From positions 1 through 64,000 of the forward strand of contig JAGFNQ010007676.1 in NCBI GenBank assembly GCA_024364735.1: 64,000 nucleotides of DNA, read 5' to 3'. The translations under genes and the position numbers were made by a program. The notes below the pieces were generated by a model. The model was not told the DNA's origin. It saw nothing but the letters and a program-made list of their open reading frames with translations, and did no database searches. Origin of the DNA: Boesenbergia rotunda. Lineage: Eukaryota; Streptophyta; Magnoliopsida; Zingiberales; Zingiberaceae. Position 1 is the stretch's first letter. Each line of letters begins with the position of its first letter. This document shows, piece after piece, positions 53,692 to 64,000 of this stretch.

Positions 53692-55116
53692 TCATTTTTC
53701 AAAATTAAGAACAAAGTTAGTTTCAATACAACGATGTAAAACCCTAGACAAGTAATTTAAACATGAATCAAAAGACGTGCCATAAACTGAAAAATCATCC
53801 ATGAATACCTCCATACAGTCCTCTAGCAACTCACCGAATATACTTACCATACATCTCTGAAATGTACCGGGTGCGTTGCAGAGTCCGAAGGGCATACGTC
53901 TATAGGCAAAAGTGCCAACGGGGCAAGTGAAGGTGGTCTTCTCCTGGTCCTCTGGATCTATGCAAATTTGAAAATAGCCTGAAAATCCATCCAAGAAACA
54001 GTAGTGCGACTTCCCTGCCAGTCTCTCAAGCATCTGATCAATGAAGGGTAAAGGGAAGTGATCTTTCCTTGTGACCTTGTTGAGCTTCCTGTAATCAATG
54101 CAGACTCTCCAGGAATTCTTAACTCTGGTGGGCACTAGTTCATTGCTTTCATCTGCCACCACGGTCACTCCAGATTTCTTGGGCACCACGTGAATAGGAC
54201 TAACCCACTGACTGTCAGAAATAGGGTAAATGATACCTGCCTGTAGAAGTCGAGTCACCTCTTTCTTTACAACATCCAAAATAAGTGGGTTGAGTCTCCT
54301 TTGTGGTTGCCTCACAGGTTTGACATTATCTTCCAAAAATATCCTGTGCATGCAGATAGCCGGGCTGATACCTGGTATATCTGATAAAGTCCACCTAATT
54401 GCCTTCTTGTAGTGCCTCAGGACTTGCAATAATTTTTCTTCTTGTTCTGAATCCAAATGCTGAGCAATAATCACAGGAAAAGTCTGCTCCTCTCCTAGGT
54501 ATGCATACTTCAAATGGCCTGGTAATGGCTTCAGTTCACTCTGGTCTTCTTCAGTAGAAATAAGTGGTCCCTGGGGCTCTGTGCAATCCCCTACACTTTG
54601 AATATCAAGAAAAATAAGTGATCCTTGGGGCTCTGTGCAATCCCCTACACCTAGAAAAATCTCTCCAGCTGGAAGTGTGTCTGAAAAATCTTCTAAAAAA
54701 TCCTCAGTCTCAGCAGTAAGTACTCTCTCAGCCTCCTCTGAATCAATATATCCTCTAGAAAAATCCTCCAGAAATCCCTCAGCCTCTAACTCTGTCTGCT
54801 CCAGCTCCTCTAGAATGTCCATGCTCATGATGGAGTGAACCTCTCTCGGATGCTTCATAGCATCAAAAAGGCTAAACTGAACAACCGTGTCTCCAATCTC
54901 CATAGAAAGTGTACCGGCATATACATCAATCTTTGTTCTAGCAGTCTTCAGAAACGGTCTGCCTAAAATAAGTGGAGAACGGTGTGCCAAGTAATCTCCC
55001 TCCATATCCAAAATATAAAAGTCTGCAGGGAATATTAGCTCCTTTACCTTCACCAAAACATCTTCAATCATACCTGCTGGGTGAGTCTGACTCCTGTCTG
55101 CTAGCTGTATCACCAC
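53692..55116 (-). pseudogene. Athila protease end, linker and reverse transcriptase
   Basis: Open for 474 codons in the gag-pol frame. The N-terminal part ends the protease (ILGRPFLKTARTKID). An acidic linker holds a short internal duplication (VGDCTEPQG, twice). RT starts about residue 265 with MHRIFLED, VSPIHVVPKKSG and WRVCIDYRKLN, and has the catalytic FMDD in MEVFMDDFSVYG. It stops at a TGA just after VLNFEK. The FMDD variant is normal for this lineage. Confidence 0.92.
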
Positions 55117-55125
55117 ACCAGTGGG

Positions 55126-55977
55126 CTATAAAGGGCCTATGCCAAGCATCTGAAATACTGACCTGGGCATCACATTTATGGAAGCTCCTAAATCAAGCAT
55201 AGCATCATGGAATATGGTGCTCCCAATCTCACAAGAAACAGTAAATACCCCTGGGTCTTCACACTTCTGAGGAATGATGTGGATAAGTGCTGAGATATTC
55301 TTCCCAAAGCTGACCAACTTATTTTCCTTAAGTTTCTTTTTGTGAATACAAAGATCTTTCAAAAACTTAGCATACTTTGGAATTTGCTTGATCATGGTCA
55401 ACAAAGGTACATTGATCTCTACCTTACTGAAAAGTTCCACTAATTCATTGAATTCCTTAGCCTTCTCCTCCTCCACTTGCTTTTTGGCTAGTGTCTTCCG
55501 CTGTGGAAAGGGTAAGGGAACCCTAAAATCATCCTCTTTGGCCGGAAGTGGAGATGCTGAATTCTACCTTGCTGTCCCATGCGATGTGGTGGCTGTAAAA
55601 TCGGCCTCGGCACTTATTTCTTCTCCGTTTTTCACCAAATTTGGAGGGTTACTTGAGGAAGGTGTTGGGAACGGGCTAGGGGTGGAATCAGCTGAATTTG
55701 AACTCATTTCATTGTTGTTTTGGGCCGGAATTGAGGTTGCTGTCCGGTTTTCTGAAATTTCAGCTCTTGGACCATTTGGAGATGATGTAACCTTCCCACT
55801 CCTCAATGTAATAGCGCTCACGTTTCCTTTAGGATTAGGAACAGTTTGGGAAGGGAGTTGACTTGATCCTTGAGCTTGATTCTGATTGATCCCACTAGCC
55901 AATTGCCCCAATTGCCTCTCAATGTTGTGATTATGTTGTTGTTGTTGTTGGAACATTTGTTGAAACATTTCCATCAT
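55126..55977 (-). pseudogene. Athila gag-protease part
   Basis: Two open stretches (55977-55564 and 55476-55126) in the gag-pol frame, with a stop at about 55564 and one at about 55126. The first is Gln- and Ser-rich, with QLGQLASGINQNQAQGSSQ. The second carries the aspartic protease active site as DLGAS within AMLDLGASINVMPRSVF. The family motif is D-S/L-G-A, so the site is present. Confidence 0.88.
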
Positions 55978-57679
55978 TTGTTGATGCTGAGCATTACCTC
56001 CACTTGAGCTCCCATAGCCTCCTTGGTTAGCATAGCTCCTTGACTGACCTTGAAATGATGAAGTAGTCGGTTGAATTGGTTGAGCTTGCTGAGATCCTTG
56101 AAAACATGGCGGTTGGGGCTGATAAGAGGATGGAAGTTGCTGTTGGTAGGGCTGATTAGCGGGCTGATATGCTTGGAAACCTTGCTGGGAATTGTAGCCT
56201 TGAAAGTTCTGATTTTGAAGTGGAAAATTAGGTGATGAGGACTGAAAATTCTAACTTTGACACCCTTGATTGTAGGGCTGGAAATTCTGATTCAAGGGCT
56301 GTGAAGGCTGAAAATTTTGTTGGTTTTGAGCTTGGAAAGCTGGGAATGATTGAAAACCTTGCTGCCCTTGATGATATTGCTGGAATTGAGGTTCAAATTG
56401 CTGAAATTGTTGCTGAAATTGTTGGGAATTAGGCTGTAACGGATGCTGAAAATTTTGGTTCGGCGGTTGAAAAACTTGCTGATTATTCTGAGTTTGCTGG
56501 GGCTGCTGATAGGGCTGATTAAAGGGCTGTGGTTGAGGGTCTTGTTGGCAGAAAGCATTACCCTACCTCAAATTCGGATGATTCCTCCAACCGGGGTTAT
56601 AAGTAGAGGAATAAGGATTGTTTCTCGCTTGAAATTGTCCTCTTACTAATGCTGCTACTGTTTCATCCTGTTGGAGGGTGGGACATGAGTCTAAGGTGTG
56701 CTCTTGACTAGAGCAAATGCCACACACACTTATCTCTTGACTTGATTGTGGAATTGCTGAAAGAGTTGAGCCTTGATTTGCATTATTCACCTTCAACTCC
56801 TTAATGAGTGATGTGATCTCTGCCAATGAATTCCTTATCTCTTTCTGATCAGTAGGAACTACCTGAACTTCACCCACTCCTCTGGTGGTCAAGGCTCTGC
56901 TTCCAAATTGTTGGAAATTCTCAGCCATATTAGAAATTAGTTCCCTAGCTTGCATTGGCGTTTTGTTCACTAGGGCCCCTCCAGCTGCAGCATCTATCAT
57001 AACTCTGTCCATCTGCACCAATCCCTCATAAAAGTACTGAATCAAAAGTTGCTCACTGATCTGATGCTGGGGGCAACTTGAACACAGCTTGTTGAATCTC
57101 TCCCAGTAATCATATAGTGTCTCACCCACCACTTGCTGAATTCAACATATGCTTTTTCTGATTATAGCTGTTCTGGAGGCTGGGAAATATTTTTCCAAAA
57201 ATGCTTTCTTCATGGAGATCCAACTGGACACATGCCCCGTGGGTAGATAATAAAATCAATCTTTTGCTGCTCCTGTCAGTGTGAAGGGAAAAGCTCTCAG
57301 CTTGATATCTTCTTCAGAAATGCCCTGAGGCATCATAGTAGAGCATACAACATGAAATTCGTGCAGGTGCCTATTTGGATCCTCTCCAGTTAATCCTTGA
57401 AACTTTGGCAGCAAATTGATGAGTCCAGATCTGAGCTCAAAATTCCTCCCTCAGCTCTGGATAAGCTATGCTGGAATACTGAAATGCAGCATCAGGTGCT
57501 GCGAGCTCCTTCATGGTTCTCTGGTGATCTGCCATGATACTCCCTGAGTGAGTGAAAATAGTCTGAATAGGAGGGATATCTGTAGTCTCAGAAAGAATGC
57601 CCTGGCTCCTCCTAGCTCTGAAAGTCCTCTCAATCTCAGGGTCGAATTCTTCTAAATCACCACCTGAAGACCTGGTCAT
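55978..57679 (-). pseudogene. Athila Gag
   Basis: Starts at ATG 57679 with MTRSSGGDLEEFDPEIERT. A frameshift falls between about 57437 and 57132. The main part (57132-56563) contains YDYWERFNKLCSSCPQHQ and a single CX2C...C-type stretch (CGICSSQEHTLDSCP), the degenerate zinc knuckle of Athila. After a stop at about 56563 the frame continues through a long Gln/Asn/Phe-rich region (56560-55980), prion-like in composition, with one further stop. The start is chosen from the distance to the primer site (about 145 bases). Confidence 0.85.
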
Positions 57680-57824
57680 AAAACAAAATAAATCGTAGTA
57701 AAAGTGGATAGAGAGATAAAACAGATAAAATCAACTCAACAGATATAGCAATGAGTACAAAAAAATAAATCAAGAGTGATATGAAATAAGTGCACAAACA
57801 AAAATCAAACAAATCAACTAGTAG

Positions 57825-57843
57825 TTCCCCGGCAACGGCGCCA
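57825..57843 (-). other. Athila primer binding site, tRNA-Asp type
   Basis: The minus strand reads TGGCGCCGTTGCCGGGGAA six bases after the LTR end. This is the well-known Athila primer site. Confidence 0.93.
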
Positions 57844-57849
57844 AAAATT

Positions 57850-60199
57850 TGACGGACCCGGATTAGCTAATTAAAGTTGTCACGAAATGTGTGGATCCAT
57901 CAGAATTTAGATATTTATAAACAGCTGGAAACCCTTTTTGCAATCAAAATATGAAAAATTAGTAAAAGGGCCACAGGTCGTATCTTTCTCGGGGCTAGTT
58001 ATGGTGTTTGATTCGAGCTTGGTTTATATGTCGTTTGTGTTTTTGGGTTTCGAATAAGTAATTGGGTTTTGGTTGTAAATTTGGAAATGAAATCGCAATG
58101 GAGAAGTAAGAACCTTGATCTAATGAATTAAACAAGAAATTGGCACTAAAGAGCTCAACTAATGGAAACCTAATTAAGCACTTACCAAATTTTTGAAAAC
58201 CGTTTTCTGATTTCAACAAATCAAAAGAAATGCTAAGCAACTAAGTAAAGGCAGTGATGGGAGTTCTCGGACACAAACAAGCTTAACACAATTAATGGCA
58301 TGCGACATTAAGAAATCAAACAAACAACTTAACTAAACTAGCTAAAGAGTTTTGGAAACCAACCACTGCCAATAAAATTCAGAAATAAGTGAATGCAAAC
58401 TTATTGATTCAAACACAATCATATGCCACAAAAACAAGCTAAATATGGATGCAAAGAGTTTCAAATCTATTGGCTCGCAAGAGATAACTCTTTGTGCCAA
58501 AACTAACACCAACTTATAAAATCAGTAATCTTTCGGCTCCAATTCTTAAGCTGGTTGGTTCAATTGAGAATCAAGGGTATTTGGAGAGAACTAAGCAAGA
58601 CTAAGTAAAGGAATTGAAACTGAAATCAGAACTAGAGAAGCAAAAGTAAATCAGAAACCGAATTGCTGAAGTTAAGGATGCAGAAATTAAAGGCTTAACT
58701 AAAGAATTTTCTTTCGCAATATATCAAAGGCTAAACTAGCTAATGCAAAACAAATTTGAGCAACTAATCTAGGTGCAAGGAAACTTAACTAGCAATTACT
58801 TAACAGAAACTAATGAAAGGGGACTGAAAATTCTGATAAGCAATAATTCAGATTGGTACGCAGCAATTCAACTTGGCATGCCGCAAGTCAACTTGGCACG
58901 CAGCAAACTAAACAAAATTGAACTGAAATTTAACTCAATCGATCACTAAACAAGTTCCTAAATTACTGAACTCGAAGATTAAAAACCTAATGAAACCAAA
59001 CAATTCAGAATTACAAACTGAGACAGCTGATAACTGAAAATCTAGAACAGAATTGCATCGAAAATGAAACTACAGCTAAACAAAATGAAAATTAAGTATC
59101 TAAGCTACTCCTCAACCCTTCTCCAACTCAAGAGCTCCTTGGTCATCAATCAAGGGAGAACCTCGGACCCGCAAGCTCAACAAATCAGTTGAAGATCTGT
59201 CTCTGCTACTGAATCAAATCAGCCCTTGCTCAAGCCAAAATTTGCTTCCAATTTCCCAAACTCGCTGTGGTGGCTTGCGATTGTGATTAGGGAATGATCC
59301 GAACCTTCCAAGGAACCCCTCTGGACAGCTCGGATGCAGTGGCAATGGTGCACAGCTGAGCTCGATGAAATCGGATGGCAAAACTGCTGAAACCTCACGC
59401 AGCCTTGCTATTGAGCAAAACCCAAATCTGAAACTTCACTGAGACTCTCTTCACTGACCTAGCCCTTGCTCTGATGAAGGATTGAGTGATCACGCCTTCG
59501 ATTGGATGAAAACTTGAAGAAACGAAGAAGAACACGGATGAAGCTACTGTTGCGGCGAAGACGCGATGAAGGGGAAGCTGCGCAGGATTTTTGATTAAAT
59601 ACTTAAGTACGGATGGCCCAGATTCATTTGAGGAAATCCAACGGCTGATCTTGCTCTGATTTGAGCCAAACTTTGAGGATGTTGATCAGGGGTCAGGATC
59701 TACCTCGTGGTAGCTCGGATCTTCCAGATGTGCAACGGATGGTCCAGATCAACTTAGTCTTTGAATGGACGATCTAGAGACCTCCGAGCATGATCCAACG
59801 GTTGATTTAGCTCTGATTGGGATGAAACCTTCAGATCTTGATCAGGGTACTTGATCAACCCTAGCCCTAGCTCGGATTGCTTCAGATGGTCCCGGATGGC
59901 CCAGATCTAGCCGTTCTTGAATCGGACGGCCCAGATTTAATCATAAACTTGATAATTCGATCCGGGTCACTTCCGACTCGAGTTTGACCCAATATGCCCT
60001 AGATCCTTGAACCTTTGATGCCTACAAAAATAGATCAAGAATTTAGTGGCCAAATAATCCAATTTTATGCAAATTTGTAATTAAGTCCAAAACAAAGGTA
60101 TGTTCTAAAACCTAGGTTAATTTCACAATTTTAGCAATAAAAACATAGGTCAAACATGGATTTTAGCAACTCAAATAATCAATAAAATAGTATCTATCA
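57850..60199 (-). repeat. Athila 5' LTR
   Basis: Minus strand TGATAGATAC at 60199 to GGGTCCGTCA at 57850. Collinear with the 3' LTR throughout, with scattered substitutions. Confidence 0.94.
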
Positions 60200-60597
60200 A
60201 CAATCTATGAAACTTTCTCATGGCGGGTCATTCAGTACACATTTTTCAATGTATACCTATGTGCCAACTTGATATCACATATCCATGACTTGTGAGCTCA
60301 AGTCATCAGTTGACCTACATGCTAGTCTCCATGCATTAATATTGTCCCTGAATATTAATGCTCGACTAGGAATGATTTAGTGTAGTGTTCTCTACATTAT
60401 CTCACTATCGATTCAACCAATCGATATAATGTAGATATGAACCTACTACACAAGGACATTATCATACTTAGTTATTCGGCACAGAATACAAAGTAAGTAT
60501 AATAACCAAACATGTCTTTATTAATGATAGAATATGAAACAAAATGCCCCTAGTCAATCATCACATAATTGGCTCTAGGGCTCCTACTAACACTACT

Positions 60598-61114
60598 CCC
60601 TTCTCATCTGAGATTGTAGAAGACCCCATGCCGAAGTAATTTCGCTGGCCTAGGATTACTGATTACGATGAGAAGACAGATCCGGAGGATCATGTCTATA
60701 AGTTTGAAAATGCGACACTCCTACACCAGTATACACGGTGCAAGGTGTCGGGTGTTCTTGAACACCCTATCCGAAGCAGCCCAACGATGGTTCCAAAGGC
60801 TGCCCTCAGGTTCTATCAACTCATTCATGGAGTTTAGAACCGCCTTCCTCCACCACTTCACCAGTAGCCGTTGCTATCAAAAGACAACACTCAATCTATT
60901 TGCTCTCAAGCAGAAGCCAAAAGAGCCACTCAAGGAGTACATCCAGGGATTCAACCGGGTGGCACAAGATGTGCCAAGTGTGACGTCGAAAAACCTCGTC
61001 AGCGCCTGTACCCAAGGACTCTCGGAAGGGGATTTTTTCCGGTCATTGGTGAAGAAGCCACCCGCTAGCTTCGATGATCTGCTGAGGCGTTCGGTCAAGC
61101 ATGTCAACATGGAG
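60598..61114 (+). pseudogene. Tat gag, capsid region (second piece)
   Basis: Continues the gag of 43736 beyond the Angela-like solo LTR. It reads PMPK, then a stop, then FRWPRITDYDEKTDPEDHVY, a frameshift at about 60720-60745, and then an open capsid region from LNTLSEAAQRWFQRLPSGSI through FHHFTSSR-like LHHFTSSRCYQKTTLNLFAL and LVSACTQGLSEGDFF to SFDDLLRRSVKHVNME. This is the typical Tat retrotransposon Gag domain. SV6 interrupts it at 61114. Frame and content across 44080/60598 show that the 16.5 kb between are inserted. Confidence 0.88.
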
Positions 61115-61287
61115 TGTTGGTGCAAGATGCATCAGTGATGTCCTCTAGTATTTTAATGTTTAACAATATGCTTAAGTTAGTGATACACTAAATAAGGAAA
61201 GGGTGAGTCAAGAAGTTAGTACCAAAGTGAAGAAAAGTCCTAGTTAACCTAGACAATAAGTCCCGACAGCGGGCTGGGCACCGAAGA

Positions 61288-61433
61288 CCTGACCGAGGGT
61301 TGGGCACGATTCCTGATTCAAGGAATTGGGCAATAAGTCCTGGCCGAGGGCTGGACACCGAAGTCCTGACATAGGGTTGGGCAATAAGTCCTGGTCGTGG
61401 ACTGGGCATGAAGTCCTGATTCGAGGAATTGGG
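61288..61433 (+). repeat. G-U-paired hairpin array of the SV6 LTR
   Basis: Stems share outer pairs CCTG/TGGG, which need two G-U pairs, while inner pairs vary: CCTGAC/GTTGGG (61288-61304, 61365-61381), CCTGATTC/GAATTGGG (61312-61330, 61415-61433) and CCTGGTC/GACTGGG (61390-61406). One unit (61339-61355) has an outer mismatch. Confidence 0.88.
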
Positions 61434-61739
61434 CAATATGTCCTGGCCGAGGGTGGGGCACCGAAGTCCTGGTGAAAGCTGGGCAAAAGTCCTGATGAGT
61501 GAAGCTGGGTAAAAGTCCAACCGGATGGGCTAAGAGGAGTAGGCAAAAGGCGCGTTCCCCGGGAAGGGAACATAGGCGTCAGTTCGACCTAGGGTTTCGC
61601 GGGAAATCCAAAGTCACAACCAATCTCTAAGGTTAAGATTGTCTACATATTTGTCTTGTTTTTGATTTTTTGCAGGTACCTAAAGTTGGATGCAAGACAG
61701 AAGAGCTAACAAAGAAGAAAAGGCAGCCTGGAAGGCTGT

Positions 61740-61770
61740 CTAGGGCGCTTGTATCAATACAAGCGCCCCA
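61740..61770 (+). repeat. Long inverted repeat in the SV6 LTR
   Basis: Arms GGGCGCTTGTAT and ATACAAGCGCCC, twelve bases each and perfect, flank the two bases CA. It takes the place of a GGCGCC unit. Confidence 0.85.
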
Positions 61771-61914
61771 GACCTTGTGGGCGCCTTGGACTGGGCAAGC
61801 CTATCCCAGGCACCCGGGAAGGGGATTCTATCCCTACTACGAGTTCGGCACGAGGATGAGGGTTGACCGAGGCTTGTGAGGCACCCTATAGCAACACAGG
61901 CGCCCTAGACATGA

Positions 61915-61937
61915 CTATATAAAGGGGTTCGACCCCT
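61915..61937 (+). promoter_or_regulatory. SV6 LTR TATA box and adjacent stem-loop
   Basis: CTATATAAAG is followed by AGGGGTTCGACCCCT, arms AGGGGT/ACCCCT around TCG. It is the same layout as in both SV3 LTRs. Confidence 0.78.
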
Positions 61938-62415
61938 CAACTCAGGATATCAATCTCGACTTCATTCAAAGTATTCTGAGTGACGATAAAGCACTAAAGA
62001 CGAAGCTCTGCGACCAAGGAGGCTCCAGGAGGAAGTGTGTGACACTTCAGAGTTCTAGATCGGCCGAGTCTTTGATGTTTCATTTGGTTTGATTTTATTT
62101 TGCAAAGTTAATTTTTAGTTATATCTTGTGCTTGTAACTCAACTGTAAGATGGGTTTCTCTGCCTTCGGAAAGTCCGTAAAGGAGACCATTAGTGGACGA
62201 GCGTTTCCCGTGCTTAGGCCTTGGACGTACTGACTCTGGGGGTTGGGAACCAAGTAAATCCCGCGTGTACGAGTATCTTTCATTTTCGTTCTTTTCTATT
62301 TTCCGCTGTGCTACTAACTCTGTATCTAGAATGAACGATCGAAAGATGAGATTCTCGAAAGATTTTAACGAGTCGATATTCACCCCCCTCTATCGACGGC
62401 ACCAGTCCCCACAAG

Positions 62416-62427
62416 TGGTATCAGAGC
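62416..62427 (+). other. SV6 primer binding site
   Basis: TGGTATCAGAGC, two bases after the LTR end. tRNA-iMet type. Confidence 0.9.
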
Positions 62428-62520
62428 CTGGTCGCTCTCCACCGGACTACCAGCTGACGGAGCAAAGACGCTAGGAGTTGAGGGGGAGCCCTGCGGTGAA
62501 TCAGATATTTTTCTTTAATT

Positions 62521-63357
62521 ATGGTAAATTTTAAATTTCATATTACATGTTTCAAATGCAGGGAGAGAGGACACTATAAAAATCAGTGTCCTACTCGTAA
62601 GACTCGATCTTCACCACCGGCGGCATAGGAGGTACCAGCGCTAGGAGTCCGAAGGGACTAGAGCCACATCAGGTGCTTCAGGTGTCAAAAGCATGGACAC
62701 TACAAGAACCAGTGCCCGACCAAGATACCGAAAATTAATTATTGGAATAATTTGAAAATTTCTGAAATTTCTGCACAGTCTTTCGAGCATGTTGATAAGT
62801 TAGATAATCTTTCTGTTAAAATAGACTTTTTGCACAATCAACTTAGGGTATTGCATGATCAATTATCAAATATAGACAATAAAAAAATATCAGGCATTAA
62901 CTCTTTAATCCTTAATGTCAACGCAACAATTCTCAGAATTAATTCCAATATTTTATCTAAAAATGATACATTAATTGATGAAATTAAAATTAATGATCCT
63001 TTGTTTTCTAATATTTCTTTTTGAGGATACTAAAGATAATTCTAGGATAGTGAAGATAATTTTGAGGATATCAAAGATAATCTTGAAGATAATTATAAAA
63101 CACTAACTAGTAGCCCTGAAAACTATTCTACCTACTATGAAGATGTAGAAGGATATAACTTTGATGATGAGGATGAGGAGGAAGATGAATTTTCTAGAAT
63201 TAAGGCTACAATTAATAAAGTCTACAGAAATTCAAACAAAGCAGAAGTGTTAGATAAACTTGAAAAATTAAATAAAAAAGAAATTGCAGATGAGTCGGAG
63301 ATTTTTGAATTAGTGAAATTAACGACAACTAGACCCAAAACTTTTAACTCAATTTAA
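62521..63357 (+). pseudogene. SV6 mini-Gag with two zinc knuckles, several stops
   Basis: One frame from ATG 62521 to a TAA at 63355-63357, homologous to SV3 22896-23981. Both knuckles are complete here: CFKCRERGHYKNQC and CFRCQKHGHYKNQC. Two TAG codons lie between and around them (in GCATAG and GACTAG), and a cluster of stops follows at about 63022-63045. The distal acidic domain is conserved with SV3 (for example YYEDVEGYNFDDED against YFEDTKRYNFEDKE, and KAEVLDKLEKL against KSELLEKFEKI). As in SV3 there is no capsid part. The protein may bind RNA, by inference from the knuckles. Confidence 0.8.
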
Positions 63358-63900
63358 TTAAAACCTTAATTAATTTAATCCTAATTAAACCTTAATTAAT
63401 TTAATCATAATTAAAAGCTTAATTAATTTAATCCTAATTAAAACCTTAATTAATTAAACCTTAATTAATTTAATCCTGAATAAAACCTTAATTAATTTAA
63501 AACTAATTAAACCTTAATTAATTTACTCATAATTAAAACCTTAATTAATTTAATCATAATTAAACTTCAATTAATTTAATCATAATTAAACCTTAATTAA
63601 TTTAATCATAATTAAACCTTAATTAATTTAATCATAATTAATCCTTAAATAATTTTAATCCCAAATCATAATTATTTTAACCTAAATTAAATCTTAATTA
63701 TTTTAACCTTAGTTAAATCTTAATTATTTTAACCTTAATTAAATCCTTAAATAAATTAAATCTAATTAATTCTTAATTAATTTAACTCTAATTAATCCTT
63801 AATTAATTTTTAAATAACTTCAACGTTAAATCTAAATCTAATTAATCATCTAATTAAGTCCTAATAATTCTTAATTCTAATTAAATCTTAATAACTTAAA
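63358..63900 (+). repeat. A/T tandem array of SV6
   Basis: Units of about 26 bases, such as CATAATTAAACCTTAATTAA then TTTAAT, with variants. It takes the same place (right after the mini-Gag stop) as the 16-base array in SV3, but the unit differs. Confidence 0.88.
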
Positions 63901-64000
63901 CTCAAATTAAATAAAATCTTACCCAACTGCAACAATCAATTTAATAATATGAAATATGTCAAAGTGGGTTGGCATATTCGCGGGTTCACACGACATGTAT

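Larger units (their letters stand above)
45564..60199 (-). mobile_element. Complete Athila-type Gypsy element, TSD ACAAT
   Basis: 14.6 kb with LTRs of 2.35 kb at 45564-47912 and 57850-60199 and the repeat ACAAT on both sides (45559-45563 and 60200-60204). On the minus strand the order is 5' LTR, tRNA-Asp type primer site, gag, protease, RT, RNase H, integrase, a 3.7-kb non-coding part and 3' LTR. All pol domains are present, but about five stops and two frameshifts break gag-pol. LTR divergence is low by eye (one to two per cent), so it is a fairly recent layer. Confidence 0.96.
44081..60592 (-). mobile_element. Angela-like Copia solo LTR, split by Athila, TSD CTACT
   Basis: On the minus strand it starts TGTTAGTAGGAGCCC at 60592 and ends AGAACCCAACA at 44081. 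The LTR itself is 44081-45563 plus 60205-60592, about 1.87 kb. CTACT stands on both sides (44076-44080 and 60593-60597). A TATA box (TATAAAAG) lies at 44467-44474 on the minus strand. A block of CCCGAGTT/AACTCGGG hairpins occupies 44786-44965. There is no primer site or internal domain. It sits in the gag of the plus-strand Tat element. Confidence 0.92.
61115..62413 (+). repeat. 5' LTR of SV6
   Basis: Starts TGTTGGTGCAAGATGC and ends GTCCCCACA. Modules are a hairpin array (61288-61433), a GGCGCC-type block including a long inverted repeat (61740-61770), a TATA box at 61915 with adjacent stem-loop, and the tip TATTCACCCCCCTCTATCGA. Confidence 0.92.
61115..64000 (+). mobile_element. SV6: Sirevirus-like element, right end outside window
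   Basis: Complete 5' LTR (61115-62413), primer site, broken mini-Gag frame, A/T array and the beginning of the non-coding part. The last 40 bases match SV3 around 24790-24830 (GTGGGTTGGCATATTCGCGG), so the two share one plan. The left target flank is TGGAG (61110-61114). The right end is not visible, so completeness and absence of pol cannot be shown. Confidence 0.9.

Overview
The window is a nest of plant LTR retrotransposons. I recognise no host gene, tRNA or rRNA. The lineages (Angela-type and Sirevirus-type Copia; Athila, Tat and Tekay-type Gypsy), plant-style introns in two element ORFs and the depth of nesting point to a large-genome flowering plant. A monocot fits the Angela and Sirevirus abundance, but I cannot fix the species.

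Layout, left to right. 1-6839: the 3' part of an Angela-type Copia pol, an LTR (1050-5512) split by a Sirevirus-like solo LTR (2715-4974, TSD TCTCC), a PBS with a gag-less leader, and a second LTR tip. 6840-28520: a pol-less Sirevirus-like element on the minus strand (SV1). Its gag is cut by a complete related element, SV2 (8474-16900, TSD CTCAC). Its 5' LTR is cut by an Athila-like solo LTR (19672-28413), which is itself cut by a third complete pol-less element, SV3 (21221-28396, TSD CTATT). 28521-35470: remnants of older Sirevirus-like elements (SV4, SV5 and a plus-strand gag), with a Tekay-type solo LTR (31220-34181, TSD GTTTT). 35471-43169: a decayed Tat element on the minus strand with an antisense spliced ORF on the plus strand, a tandem array of about 112 bp units, and a 515-bp TRIM-like insertion (TSD ATCTT). 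43170-61114: a plus-strand Tat element whose gag is split by an Angela-like solo LTR (44081-60592, TSD CTACT), which holds a complete Athila element (45564-60199, TSD ACAAT). 61115-64000: a further Sirevirus-like element (SV6), which runs off the window.

Three Sirevirus-like elements that can be followed through their internal region (SV1, SV2, SV3) lack pol, and no pol is seen in the visible part of SV6. Gag functions appear partitioned: SV1 keeps the capsid-like part without a zinc knuckle, SV2 has capsid, one knuckle and an accessory spliced ORF with its own promoter, and SV3/SV6 encode only two zinc knuckles plus an acidic tail. They would need reverse transcriptase and integrase from elsewhere.

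The most unusual signal is in the LTR U3 regions. They carry tandem arrays of short hairpins whose loops are constant within an array while the stems change by compensatory substitutions, often using G-U pairs. This suggests selection on RNA structure. Each family also has its own GC-rich or palindromic module between this array and the TATA box.
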